NCBI RefSeq assembly: GCF_002303925.1
Contig: NZ_MRCS01000002.1
Coordinates: 124,001-188,000 of the forward strand
DNA length: 64,000 nt
Direction: 5' to 3'
Origin: Pseudomonas sp. ACN8
Lineage (GTDB): Bacteria; Pseudomonadota; Gammaproteobacteria; Pseudomonadales; Pseudomonadaceae
Both the position numbers and the translations under genes were made by a program. The notes below the pieces were generated by a model. The model saw nothing but the letters and a program-made list of their open reading frames with translations. It was not told the DNA's origin and ran no database searches. This document shows positions 25,173 to 32,740 of the stretch, one piece after another; positions within the stretch are counted from its first letter, which is position 1; the number at the start of each line of letters is the position of its first letter.

Positions 25173-26894
25173 TTATTCATAAGCGGTGACGCCTGCGATA
25201 TGGCGCGCGGCGATGTAGCCGAAGGTCAGCGCCGGGCCGAGATTGATGCCGCCAGCGGGGTAGTGGCCGCCCATGATGCTGGCCATGTCACCGCCCGCGG
25301 CGTACAGGCCGGCGATGGGTTGCGCCGCGCCATCCAGGACCTGGGCATGTTGGTTGACCTTGAGCCCGGCGAAGGTGCCGAAGCAGCCCGGCTGGACTTT
25401 CACGGCATAGAAGGGGCCCTGGTCGATCGGCGCGACGCATGGGTTGGGTCGTTGCAGTGCGTCACCCTGCTTGCGGTTGTAGGGCGTGGAGCCACGACCG
25501 AACTGCGGATCCTCGCCGTTGCGCGCGTGGCGGTTGTAGTCCGATACGGTGCTGAGCAAGCCAATCGGGTCGATGCCGCAGGCTGCCGCCAATTCCTCAA
25601 GAGTGTTGCCGGTTTTCAGATAGCCGCTTCGGATGAAGGATGACAGTGGCACCGGAAATGGCCGAGAGATGCCCAAGCCATAACGACGTTGAAAGCCATG
25701 GGTGCAGATCAGCCACGACACTACTTCTTCACCCGGCGGGGCAGCGGCGACCATGGCTGTGACGTAGTCGTAGTAGCCGTTGGCTTCATTGACGAAACGC
25801 TGGCCGTTGCTCAGCACACCGATGATGCCGGGTTTGCCCCGCTCGATGATGTGCGGGAAGTGTCCCGTGCTGCCGTCGCTGTGCGGCACCTGCGAGACCG
25901 GCGCCCAGGCGACGGCGGACGCCATGTCGCTATTGATCCGGGCGCCGGCACTTTCGCCCAGGCGCAGGCCATCGCCGCAAACGCCGAGGGGCGGCAGGGC
26001 CAGATGCTCATGCCCGGTCGGTGTGCGGGGGAACAGTGCCTTGCGGCGTTGGACGTCATTGGCGAAACCACCTGCGGCGAGCACCACGGCCTTGCGTGCA
26101 TGGATGCGCACAGAGCCTTTGGCGGTGCTGATCACCGCACCTCGTACCTGATCATTCTCGCGCAGCAATCGGGTCACGGGCGCTGATTCCCAGAGCAACA
26201 CGCCGAGGTCATCGGCGGATTTCGCCAGGCGCGCCACCAAGGCCACACCGTTGACCAGTTGCATCGCCCGGCCATGCATGGCGAGGTCTAACAGATGACG
26301 GCTGAAACGCCGCGTAACGTGCCAGGCCGCCGACAGCGAGCGGGTCAGGTTGAGGAATGCCGTGAGGTCTGCCCCCGCCATGATCGGCATGCCCATGAAC
26401 GAAGTTTCCCGCATGGTTTTGCGCAGACGCTTGAGCAGTGTTCCGACTTTTCGTGCGTCGTAAGGGGCGGCGATCACCGAGCGTCCACCGGTGCCTGCCC
26501 CGGGCGTGTCGCCATGAATGTCGGCAATGGCGTTGCCGTCGGCGAATTGCAGCGAGGTGTGCTGCTCGAAGAACGACACCATCCGCGGGCCGGCTTCCAG
26601 GAATGCGTCGATCATCGCCGGATCAAAGCGCTCGCCCAGTTCGTGTTTCAGGTAAGTGCGGGGCAGTTCAACGTCTTCGACGATGCCCGCGCGCCGGGCC
26701 AGCGGGTTGCAAGGCACCCAGGCCCAGCCACCGGACCAGGCCGTGGCACCGCCGAACACCGGGTCCTTTTCCACCACTATGACTTTCAGCCCGTGCCACG
26801 CGGCGGTCACGGCCGCCGACAGTCCCGCCGCACCGGAGCCTACGATCAGCACATCGCAGTCGATGTCGGGAAGAACGTGCGCTTGGGCAGGCAT
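25173..26894 (-). CDS. FAD-dependent oxidoreductase of the 3-ketosteroid dehydrogenase/fumarate reductase flavoprotein family
   Basis: 573 aa. FAD-binding Rossmann VLIVGSGAAGLSAAVTAAWH, GGATAWSGGWAWVP, and the C-terminal GGDMASIMGGHYPAGGINLG where the FAD pyrophosphate is held. The family (KstD-like) dehydrogenates ring or alpha,beta carbon bonds next to a carbonyl or carboxylate. It is divergent from an IclR regulator, and a perfect operator palindrome lies 25 nt upstream of its start. The same operator precedes a sugar-type dehydrogenase operon at 28 kb, so these genes probably act on one substrate, perhaps a cyclic polyol or acid (inference). Confidence 0.85.
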   Translation of the reverse strand: MPAQAHVLPDIDCDVLIVGSGAAGLSAAVTAAWHGLKVIVVEKDPVFGGATAWSGGWAWVPCNPLARRAGIVEDVELPRTYLKHELGERFDPAMIDAFLEAGPRMVSFFEQHTSLQFADGNAIADIHGDTPGAGTGGRSVIAAPYDARKVGTLLKRLRKTMRETSFMGMPIMAGADLTAFLNLTRSLSAAWHVTRRFSRHLLDLAMHGRAMQLVNGVALVARLAKSADDLGVLLWESAPVTRLLRENDQVRGAVISTAKGSVRIHARKAVVLAAGGFANDVQRRKALFPRTPTGHEHLALPPLGVCGDGLRLGESAGARINSDMASAVAWAPVSQVPHSDGSTGHFPHIIERGKPGIIGVLSNGQRFVNEANGYYDYVTAMVAAAPPGEEVVSWLICTHGFQRRYGLGISRPFPVPLSSFIRSGYLKTGNTLEELAAACGIDPIGLLSTVSDYNRHARNGEDPQFGRGSTPYNRKQGDALQRPNPCVAPIDQGPFYAVKVQPGCFGTFAGLKVNQHAQVLDGAAQPIAGLYAAGGDMASIMGGHYPAGGINLGPALTFGYIAARHIAGVTAYE

Positions 26895-26918
26895 TGTTTG
26901 AGCTCCGGTGTTTTATTG

Positions 26919-26939
26919 TTTTGGAATCTGGTTCCAAAA
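26919..26939. promoter_or_regulatory. IclR-type operator, site 1
   Basis: Perfect palindrome TTTTGGAA-TCTGG-TTCCAAAA between the divergent FAD oxidoreductase and IclR genes. Its core TGGAATCTGGTTCCA matches the site upstream of the downstream dehydrogenase gene at 13 of 15 positions when that site is read on the other strand. Confidence 0.65.
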
Positions 26940-27069
26940 AATATAAGAATCAAGTGGAGCCGTACAAGTCTGGAGGGCGTAAAGCGGGCGGTTATCGAAC
27001 GCTCAGTTCCAGATTTCGCATTCGTGCGGTTGTCTTCTAGAATCGAGCAAATTTTGCGTGGAAGCGACC

Positions 27070-27846
27070 ATGGCCGGCAGTCAGATCGAACGTGTTTTCA
27101 GTGTGCTCGAAAGCCTCACCAGCGATCCCCGTGGCCTGCCGATGCAGACCCTGGCGGAGCAACTGGACATCCCCAAGAGCGCGACCCATCGCCTACTGGC
27201 CGAGCTGATTCGCCTCGGTTACGTGCGGCAGAATCCGGATAATTTGCGTTATCACCTCTCGACCAAACTGGTGGCGATGGGCTTCCGTTACCTGTCGAGC
27301 AGCGGTGCCGATATCGTGCAGCCGGTGCTTGACCGCCTGGCTCAGGAAACCGGCGAACTGGTGCGTCTCGGGGTGATCGACGGTGAGCGTCAGACCTGGA
27401 TCGCCAAATCCCAGGGCGCGCGTTCCGGTCTGCGTTACGACCCGGACATGGGCCGCGATGCGCCGTTGTTCTACACCGCCTCGGGGCATGCGTGGCTGGC
27501 GTGCATGAGCGATGCCGAAGCCTTGTCGCTGGTGGAACGGCAGGGTGCGCAGGTGCCGGAACATGTGGGGCCGAACGCGCCGCGCTCGAACATCGAATTG
27601 CTCGAACGCCTGCGTCTGGCGCGGGAGCAGGGCTACGCCTGGGTCGAGGAGAGCTCGGCGGTAGGCACTTCGGCGATTGCGGCCGTGGTGCGCCATCCCG
27701 CCGATGGGCGGGTGATCGGCGTGCTCAGCATCGCCGGGCCTAGCGCGCGGATGCCGGGGGTGCGGCTGCATGAGCTGGCGCCGTTGTTGCTGGCGTACAC
27801 CGAGGAGTTGAGTGCCGCGAGCCTGGCGTCGGAGTTGTTCAGTTAA
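27070..27846 (+). CDS. IclR-family transcriptional regulator
   Basis: 258 aa from the ATG with GGAAG about 7 nt upstream; an in-frame GTG 12 nt earlier is less likely. N-terminal winged helix (SQIERVFSVLESLTSDP, QLDIPKSATHRLLAELIRLG) and the C-terminal GAF-like effector domain (SGLRYDPDMGRDAPLFYTAS, AVGTSAIAAVVRHPADGRVI). It probably binds the two TGGAAnnnTTCCA-like palindromes that flank it and so controls the FAD oxidoreductase and the Gfo/Idh/MocA operon, as well as itself. Confidence 0.92.
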   Translation: MAGSQIERVFSVLESLTSDPRGLPMQTLAEQLDIPKSATHRLLAELIRLGYVRQNPDNLRYHLSTKLVAMGFRYLSSSGADIVQPVLDRLAQETGELVRLGVIDGERQTWIAKSQGARSGLRYDPDMGRDAPLFYTASGHAWLACMSDAEALSLVERQGAQVPEHVGPNAPRSNIELLERLRLAREQGYAWVEESSAVGTSAIAAVVRHPADGRVIGVLSIAGPSARMPGVRLHELAPLLLAYTEELSAASLASELFS

Positions 27847-27861
27847 GGCCACTGCAAATCC

Positions 27862-27954
27862 CTTGTGGGAGCGAGCCTGCTCGCGAATGCGGTGTGTCAT
27901 GCGATCTGGATGGCGACTGACACACCCTCTTCGCGAGCAGGCTCGCTCCCACAT
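27862..27954. repeat. REP doublet
   Basis: GTGGGAGCGAGCCTGCTCGC and inverse GCGAGCAGGCTCGCTCCCAC, arms matched, after the IclR gene. The spacer holds a second short inverted pair, GTGTGTCA and TGACACAC. Confidence 0.92.
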
Positions 27955-28024
27955 TTTGAACTGCGTTCAACTTGAGAAGCTGTGCGCTGTTCGAACACTT
28001 TCAGGACAGGTCTGTGTAAGAATC

Positions 28025-28039
28025 TGGAACCAGGTTCTA
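28025..28039. promoter_or_regulatory. IclR-type operator, site 2
   Basis: TGGAACCAGGTTCTA; read on the minus strand it is TAGAACCTGGTTCCA, 13 of 15 identical to site 1. It lies 50 nt upstream of the TTG start of the dehydrogenase gene. Confidence 0.6.
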
Positions 28040-28088
28040 AATTATTGGAGATTCATCGCTCCAATAATATTCACAAGAGGACCGCACC

Positions 28089-29144
28089 TTGAATTCGCCA
28101 CTTCGCATCGCCCTGATCGGTGCTGGCAACATGGGCCAGCAGCATTACCAGCATCTGCAATCCCTGACTGAAGCGACGTTATGTGCCGTGGCCGATCCGG
28201 GACCGCAGGCGGCCAGCCTTGCGGCTCAATGGGGCGTAGCCTGTTTCGCCGATCATCGTCAGATGCTGGAGCAGGCGAAGCCGGACGCCGTGATAGTCGC
28301 CAACCCGAACACGCAGCATGTCAACACGGCCCTCGATTGCCTCGCGGCCGGTGTGCCGGTGCTGCTGGAAAAACCGGTGGGCGTGCACCTGGATGAAGCC
28401 CGGGAGCTGGTGGCTGCCTCGAAGGTGAGTGGCGTTCCGGTACTGGTCGGACATCACCGCCGGCACAATCCGCTGATCGTCCGCGCCCACGAACTTGTCC
28501 ACAGCGGCGCATTGGGTCGGTTGACCACGGTCACGGCGCTCTGGCAGTTGCGCAAGCCCGACAGTTATTTTGAAACACCCTGGCGTCGCGAGGCCGGTGC
28601 CGGGATGCTGTTGACCAACCTGATCCACGACCTCGATCTTCTGCGACACTTGTGCGGTGAAGTGCGTCAGGTTCAGGCCATCACCAGCAATGCCATTCGC
28701 GGGTTTGCCAACGAGGATTGCGCGGCGGTGTTGCTGCAATTCGACAACGGCGCACTGGGCAGCCTGACCGGCTCCGATGCGGTGGCCGCGCCTTGGAGCT
28801 GGGAGCTGGATTCGGGGGAGAACCCGGTGTATCCGCGCCATCCTGATCAACCGTGTTACTTGCTGGCCGGGACAGGTGGGGCGCTGAGCATTCCGCAGCT
28901 TAAACACTGGCACTACAACGAAGTCGACGGAGGCTGGCATCAACCGTTGCTGGCAACCCAGGAAAGCTTCAGTACTGATGAGGCCCTGCGTTTGCAGTTG
29001 CAGCACTTCGCGCGTGTTGTGCGTCGGGAGGTCGAGCCGCTGGTGAGTGCCGCCGATGCCGCGCGTACGTTGGCGCTGATCGAAGCCATCCGCGAAGCCG
29101 CCGAAACCGGGCGTGCCTGCGCGCCATCCTTGATCGAGGGTTGA
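28089..29144 (+). CDS. Gfo/Idh/MocA-family NAD(P)-dependent oxidoreductase
   Basis: 351 aa from a TTG start with AAGAGGA 8 nt upstream. Rossmann fold IALIGAGNMGQQHYQHLQSL, the EKP motif (VLLEKPVGVHLDEAR) and GAGMLLTNLIHDLDLLRHLC in the substrate-binding domain. The family oxidises a hydroxyl of sugars, inositols or similar cyclic compounds. The next gene, a TIM-barrel sugar isomerase, begins 3 nt after its stop. The upstream IclR-type operator implies co-control with the FAD oxidoreductase. Confidence 0.88.
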   Translation: MNSPLRIALIGAGNMGQQHYQHLQSLTEATLCAVADPGPQAASLAAQWGVACFADHRQMLEQAKPDAVIVANPNTQHVNTALDCLAAGVPVLLEKPVGVHLDEARELVAASKVSGVPVLVGHHRRHNPLIVRAHELVHSGALGRLTTVTALWQLRKPDSYFETPWRREAGAGMLLTNLIHDLDLLRHLCGEVRQVQAITSNAIRGFANEDCAAVLLQFDNGALGSLTGSDAVAAPWSWELDSGENPVYPRHPDQPCYLLAGTGGALSIPQLKHWHYNEVDGGWHQPLLATQESFSTDEALRLQLQHFARVVRREVEPLVSAADAARTLALIEAIREAAETGRACAPSLIEG

Positions 29145-29146
29145 GC

Positions 29147-29962
29147 ATGAGCGAGCGTATGTTCTCCCTGGCCAGCCTGACCGTGCTGGAGTTGTCGCCG
29201 CCCGATATGGTCGAGGTCGCCGCGCGGGCCGGCTACAGCCATGTCGGCTTGCGCTTGGTGCCGGCGACTCCTGAGGAGCACCATTTTGCCCTGGTGGGCG
29301 ACCATCAATTGCGGCGCCAGACCCTGGCGCGTCTGCGCGATACCGGAATTCGGGTGCTGGACGTCGAAATCCTGCGGCTCAAGCCGGAAACCGTCGTCGC
29401 CGATTTCGAGCAAATCCTGGCAGTGGGTGCCGAGTTCGGCGCCAGTGAGTTGCTGGTGGCCGGTAACGATCCTGACGAACAGCGGCTGACGCAGCATTTT
29501 GCCGAACTCTGTGATCTGGCGGCAGCCTATGGGCTGCACCCGCATCTGGAGTTCATGCCCTGGACCGATGCGCGCAATCTTCAACAAGCCGCGCGAATCG
29601 TGGAAAACGCCGGGCGTGAAAACGGCGGCGTACTGGTGGACGCCTTTCACTTTGACCGCTCAGGATCGCGGCTGGAAGAACTGGTCAAAGTTGCCCCCTC
29701 ACGGTTACGGTATGCACAGTTGTGTGACGTCGCAGGACCACGGCCGGCCGACATGGCGGAGATCTTGCGTCAGGCGCGTAACGAACGGCGCTTCCCCGGC
29801 GATGGCGATTGTGACCTGCAGGGGTTGTTGCGCGGTTTGCCGGCTGACATTCCATTGAGTCTGGAGATTCCCACCGTGCAGTTGCTGGAGCAGGGCGTGA
29901 GTGGATTGGACCGGGCGCAGATGGCGCTGGATAAAACCCGGGAATTGTTGGCGCGGCTGTAA
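29147..29962 (+). CDS. Xylose-isomerase-like TIM-barrel sugar phosphate isomerase/epimerase
   Basis: 271 aa from the ATG with GAGGG 7 nt upstream; a TTG two codons earlier overlaps the previous stop and is less likely. AP-endonuclease-2-type TIM barrel: EVAARAGYSHVGLRLVPA, LHPHLEFMPWTD with the metal-binding Glu, VLVDAFHFDRSG, FPGDGDCDLQGLL and the C-terminal SLEIPT. The family covers sugar isomerases, inosose dehydratases and dehydroshikimate dehydratases. Paired with a Gfo/Idh/MocA dehydrogenase it could isomerise or dehydrate a keto-polyol. Substrate unknown. Confidence 0.85.
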   Translation: MSERMFSLASLTVLELSPPDMVEVAARAGYSHVGLRLVPATPEEHHFALVGDHQLRRQTLARLRDTGIRVLDVEILRLKPETVVADFEQILAVGAEFGASELLVAGNDPDEQRLTQHFAELCDLAAAYGLHPHLEFMPWTDARNLQQAARIVENAGRENGGVLVDAFHFDRSGSRLEELVKVAPSRLRYAQLCDVAGPRPADMAEILRQARNERRFPGDGDCDLQGLLRGLPADIPLSLEIPTVQLLEQGVSGLDRAQMALDKTRELLARL

Positions 29963-29982
29963 TCGGTGCTGCGCACCTTTCG

Positions 29983-30085
29983 CTTGTAGGAGCGAGCTTG
30001 CTCGCGAGGGACGTGAGGGCGCCGTGTTTATCCAGGCGGCCATCATCATCGTTGACGACCATCGCGAGCAAGCTCGCTCCTGCAT
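29983..30085. repeat. REP doublet (CAAGCTCG variant)
   Basis: GTAGGAGCGAGCTTGCTCGC and inverse GCGAGCAAGCTCGCTCCTGC. Both arms carry the TT/AA change in the loop, so the variant is shared within the pair. Confidence 0.9.
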
Positions 30086-30116
30086 GTGATGCTTTTGACT
30101 TCAGTAAGGAAACCCC

Positions 30117-30995
30117 ATGACCGTCAGCACCCCGCTTTCCGGCGTCAATCAGCCCTTCAAAGGGATCCTGCTGATCGTTGTCGCAACCTTCCTGTTTTCC
30201 AGCCACGACGCCTTTTCCAAATACCTCTCCGGTTTCTATCCCATCGTCATGGTGGTCTGGGCGCGTTACGTGGTTCACACCTTGCTGATGGCCGGGATTT
30301 TCCTGCCGCAGTCCGGGCTGGGGGTGTTGCGTACCAAGCGGCCATTGCTGCAGGTGATCCGGGCGCTGTGCCTGCTGGGCACCAGTCTGTTTTTCACCAC
30401 GGGGCTGATGTACATCCCGCTGGCCGAGGCGACGTCGGTCAACTTCCTCGCGCCGGTACTGGTCACCGCGCTGTCGGTACCGCTGCTTGGCGAGCGGGTG
30501 ACCCGGGGGCAATGGCTGGCGGTGATTTTCGGTTTCAGTGGGGTGCTGATCATCGTTCACCCCGGTGGTGATCTGTTTACCCCGGCGGTGTTGCTGCCGT
30601 TCTGCTCGGCGCTGTTTTTCTGCTTCTATCAACTGCTGACGCGCAAGCTCAGCGAGATCGACAGCCCGACCACCAGCAACTTCTTTGCAGGCTTGTGCAA
30701 CACGCTGGTGATGAGTGCGCTGGTGCCGTTCTTCTGGCAGACGCCGAACCTGGTGCATGGCGCGATGATGCTGGCGCTGGGGGCCTGCGGGATGACGGCA
30801 CACCTGTTCCTGACCCAGGCGTTCCGCCTCGCGGCACCGGCACTGCTGGCACCGTTCAGCTATTGCCAGATCATCTTCGCCGGCCTCTTGGGCTGGCTGC
30901 TGTTTTCCCATACACCGACACTGACCACCGTGCTCGGCATTGCCGTGATCTGCTGCAGCGGGTTGGCGGCCGCGTGGCAACAAAGCCGCCGGTAA
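30117..30995 (+). CDS. EamA/DMT-family transporter
   Basis: 292 aa, ATG behind AAGGAAA. Ten membrane helices in two EamA repeats (FLFSSHDAFSKYLSGFYPIV, LGERVTRGQWLAVIFGFSGV). The HDAFSKYLS motif is typical of the RhaT/EamA group. It follows the isomerase gene on the same strand but with a REP doublet between them, so co-transcription is uncertain. It may import or export the cluster's substrate. Confidence 0.85.
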   Translation: MTVSTPLSGVNQPFKGILLIVVATFLFSSHDAFSKYLSGFYPIVMVVWARYVVHTLLMAGIFLPQSGLGVLRTKRPLLQVIRALCLLGTSLFFTTGLMYIPLAEATSVNFLAPVLVTALSVPLLGERVTRGQWLAVIFGFSGVLIIVHPGGDLFTPAVLLPFCSALFFCFYQLLTRKLSEIDSPTTSNFFAGLCNTLVMSALVPFFWQTPNLVHGAMMLALGACGMTAHLFLTQAFRLAAPALLAPFSYCQIIFAGLLGWLLFSHTPTLTTVLGIAVICCSGLAAAWQQSRR

Positions 30996-31013
30996 AAGCC
31001 CAAAGAGAAACGA

Positions 31014-31116
31014 CCTGTAGGAGCGAGCCTGCTCGCGATGTTCGTCAACGATGACACGGGTTGTCTGGATACCCGCGTCGCTCTCAGGTTTTTCGCGAGC
31101 ATGCTCGCTCCTACAG
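31014..31116. repeat. REP doublet
   Basis: GTAGGAGCGAGCCTGCTCGC and inverse GCGAGCATGCTCGCTCCTAC between convergent genes. Arms share the TAGG/CCTA variant; the right arm has one G-to-T change in the loop. Confidence 0.9.
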
Positions 31117-31134
31117 GGGGTAGTGCGGCGATCT

Positions 31135-32472
31135 TTAGTCAGTGACGGTCGGAATCTTGCGCGGTGCCATGAAGTACATCCAGGTCAGCGCAATGAAGTA
31201 CATCGCCGGAATCATGGTGAACAGCACGGTGTAGTTGTTGTTGGTGATGGTCAGGATGTGGCCGACCAGCTGGGTCATGAACATCCCGCCAATCGCCGCA
31301 CACATGCCGCCGAAGCCGAACACCGTACTCATCATGTGCTTGGGCGTGTAGTCCATCACCAGGCTCCAGATGTTCGCGGTCCAGGCCTGGTGTGCGCCGA
31401 TGGCCAGGGAGATGGCGGCCACCGCGACCCACAGGTTGCTGGAGCCGGCCGCCATGATCACGCCGATGATGCAGCAGGCGAAGAGGAACATGGACATCAG
31501 TCGCGCCTTGATCGGGTTGACGCCGCGACCGATCAGGAACGAGGAGAGGATGCCGCCGCCAACGCTGCCGAAGTCGGCAGTGAGGTAGATGATGATCAGC
31601 GGGATACCCATCTGGGTGACATTGATGCCCAGGTTGTATTGCTGGTTGAGGAACGGCGGCAGCCAGTACAGGTAGAACCAAAACACTGGCGCTGTGATCG
31701 AGTAGGCGAGGGCGAAGGCCCAGGTGCCACGCATGCGCAGGATTTTCGAGAACGATACGCGGGTTTGTTCCGGTTCGACTTCGTTCTGGATGTAGTCCAG
31801 CTCCGACTGTTTGACGCTCGGGTGATCTTCCGGGTTGAAGTACTTCAGGCCCCAGAACAGCAGCCAGATCCCGCCCAGTGCCGACATGCACAGGAACGCG
31901 GCCTGCCAGCCCCAAACGTGCAGGATCAGCGGCAGCAGCATCGGGGTGAACATCGCGCCGACGTTGGTGCCAGCGTTGAAAATGCCAGTAGCCACGGCGC
32001 GCTCGCCGGCCGGGAACCACAGGCGGGTGGTTTTCACGCAGGCTGGGTAGTTGGCAGCTTCGGTGAGGCCGAGGATGAATCGGCAAACCATGAAGCCGAC
32101 CGCCGAAGTGGCCAGGCCATGGGCGCCGGTCGCCAGGCTCCAGAGCAATACCGCGCAGAAGAACACGCGCTTGACGCCGACCCGGTCGATCAAGCGGCCT
32201 TGCAGCACGAAGCCGATGGCGTAACCGACCTGGAACCAGAAGTTGATGTTGGCGTAGTCCATCGCCGTCCAACTCATTTCCTTGGCCAGGATCGGTTGCA
32301 TCACGCCCAGGGCGGCGCGGTCGATGTAGTTCAGGGTGGTGGCGAAAAACACCAGTGCCAGCATCCCCCAACGGGTTTTGCCGACAGCCATGGCGCCGCG
32401 AATTTTGTCGCCGATGCCACCGGCAGTGACGTTCATGGCCGGAGCCATGCGTGAGCTTTGGGAAGGAATCAT
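31135..32472 (-). CDS. MFS transporter, probable quinate/shikimate importer
   Basis: 445 aa from an ATG with GGTGG upstream; in-frame ATGs at 32517 and 32574 give unlikely hydrophilic extensions. About twelve membrane helices of the anion:cation symporter subgroup (VFFATTLNYIDRAALGVMQP, MVCRFILGLTEAANYPACVK). It is divergent from quiC1, and the shared region carries a PcaR-like box and a TetR-like operator. Uptake of quinate, shikimate or dehydroshikimate is the natural inference; family members also carry hexuronates and phthalate. Confidence 0.82.
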   Translation of the reverse strand: MIPSQSSRMAPAMNVTAGGIGDKIRGAMAVGKTRWGMLALVFFATTLNYIDRAALGVMQPILAKEMSWTAMDYANINFWFQVGYAIGFVLQGRLIDRVGVKRVFFCAVLLWSLATGAHGLATSAVGFMVCRFILGLTEAANYPACVKTTRLWFPAGERAVATGIFNAGTNVGAMFTPMLLPLILHVWGWQAAFLCMSALGGIWLLFWGLKYFNPEDHPSVKQSELDYIQNEVEPEQTRVSFSKILRMRGTWAFALAYSITAPVFWFYLYWLPPFLNQQYNLGINVTQMGIPLIIIYLTADFGSVGGGILSSFLIGRGVNPIKARLMSMFLFACCIIGVIMAAGSSNLWVAVAAISLAIGAHQAWTANIWSLVMDYTPKHMMSTVFGFGGMCAAIGGMFMTQLVGHILTITNNNYTVLFTMIPAMYFIALTWMYFMAPRKIPTVTD

Positions 32473-32603
32473 GTGTACCACCCGTTTTTTGAATTTGTTA
32501 TTTGGTGTTTTGGACATCGCGACCGGTGTTGCGTGTCCGGACTTAATGTGAGGACGATGTTGGGCAGTGGACAAAAAATCGTCAATTCGCTAATCACCAT
32601 TAT

Positions 32604-32618
32604 GTTCGATAATCGAAC
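32604..32618. promoter_or_regulatory. PcaR-like box
   Basis: Perfect palindrome GTTCGATAATCGAAC in the divergent promoter region of the MFS gene and quiC1. From memory it matches the 15-bp PcaR site of P. putida pca promoters (GTTCGATAATCGCAC) with one change. PcaR is an IclR-family activator responding to beta-ketoadipate. No pcaR gene is in the window. Confidence 0.65.
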
Positions 32619-32623
32619 ACAAA

Positions 32624-32637
32624 ACTAACTGGGTAGT
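32624..32637. promoter_or_regulatory. Probable TetR operator, site 1
   Basis: ACTAAC-TG-GGTAGT, a palindrome with one mismatch, 5 nt from the PcaR-like box. The same left half (ACTAACTGG) recurs before aroQ. Both fit a consensus ACTAACTGGTTAGT. Confidence 0.55.
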
Positions 32638-32740
32638 ACACTTTAAATTGCTCAATGCACCAACCGCCTCAATAATCCCCTCACTCTTTTAAAAGCGGCG
32701 CAAATTCCCTGTAGCCGAAGCCTCCACCGGGAGCCGAAAC

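Noticed and set aside
26995..27069. Start of the IclR protein at GTG 27058
   Set aside because: The ATG 12 nt downstream has a better spaced ribosome-binding site and gives the normal N-terminus.
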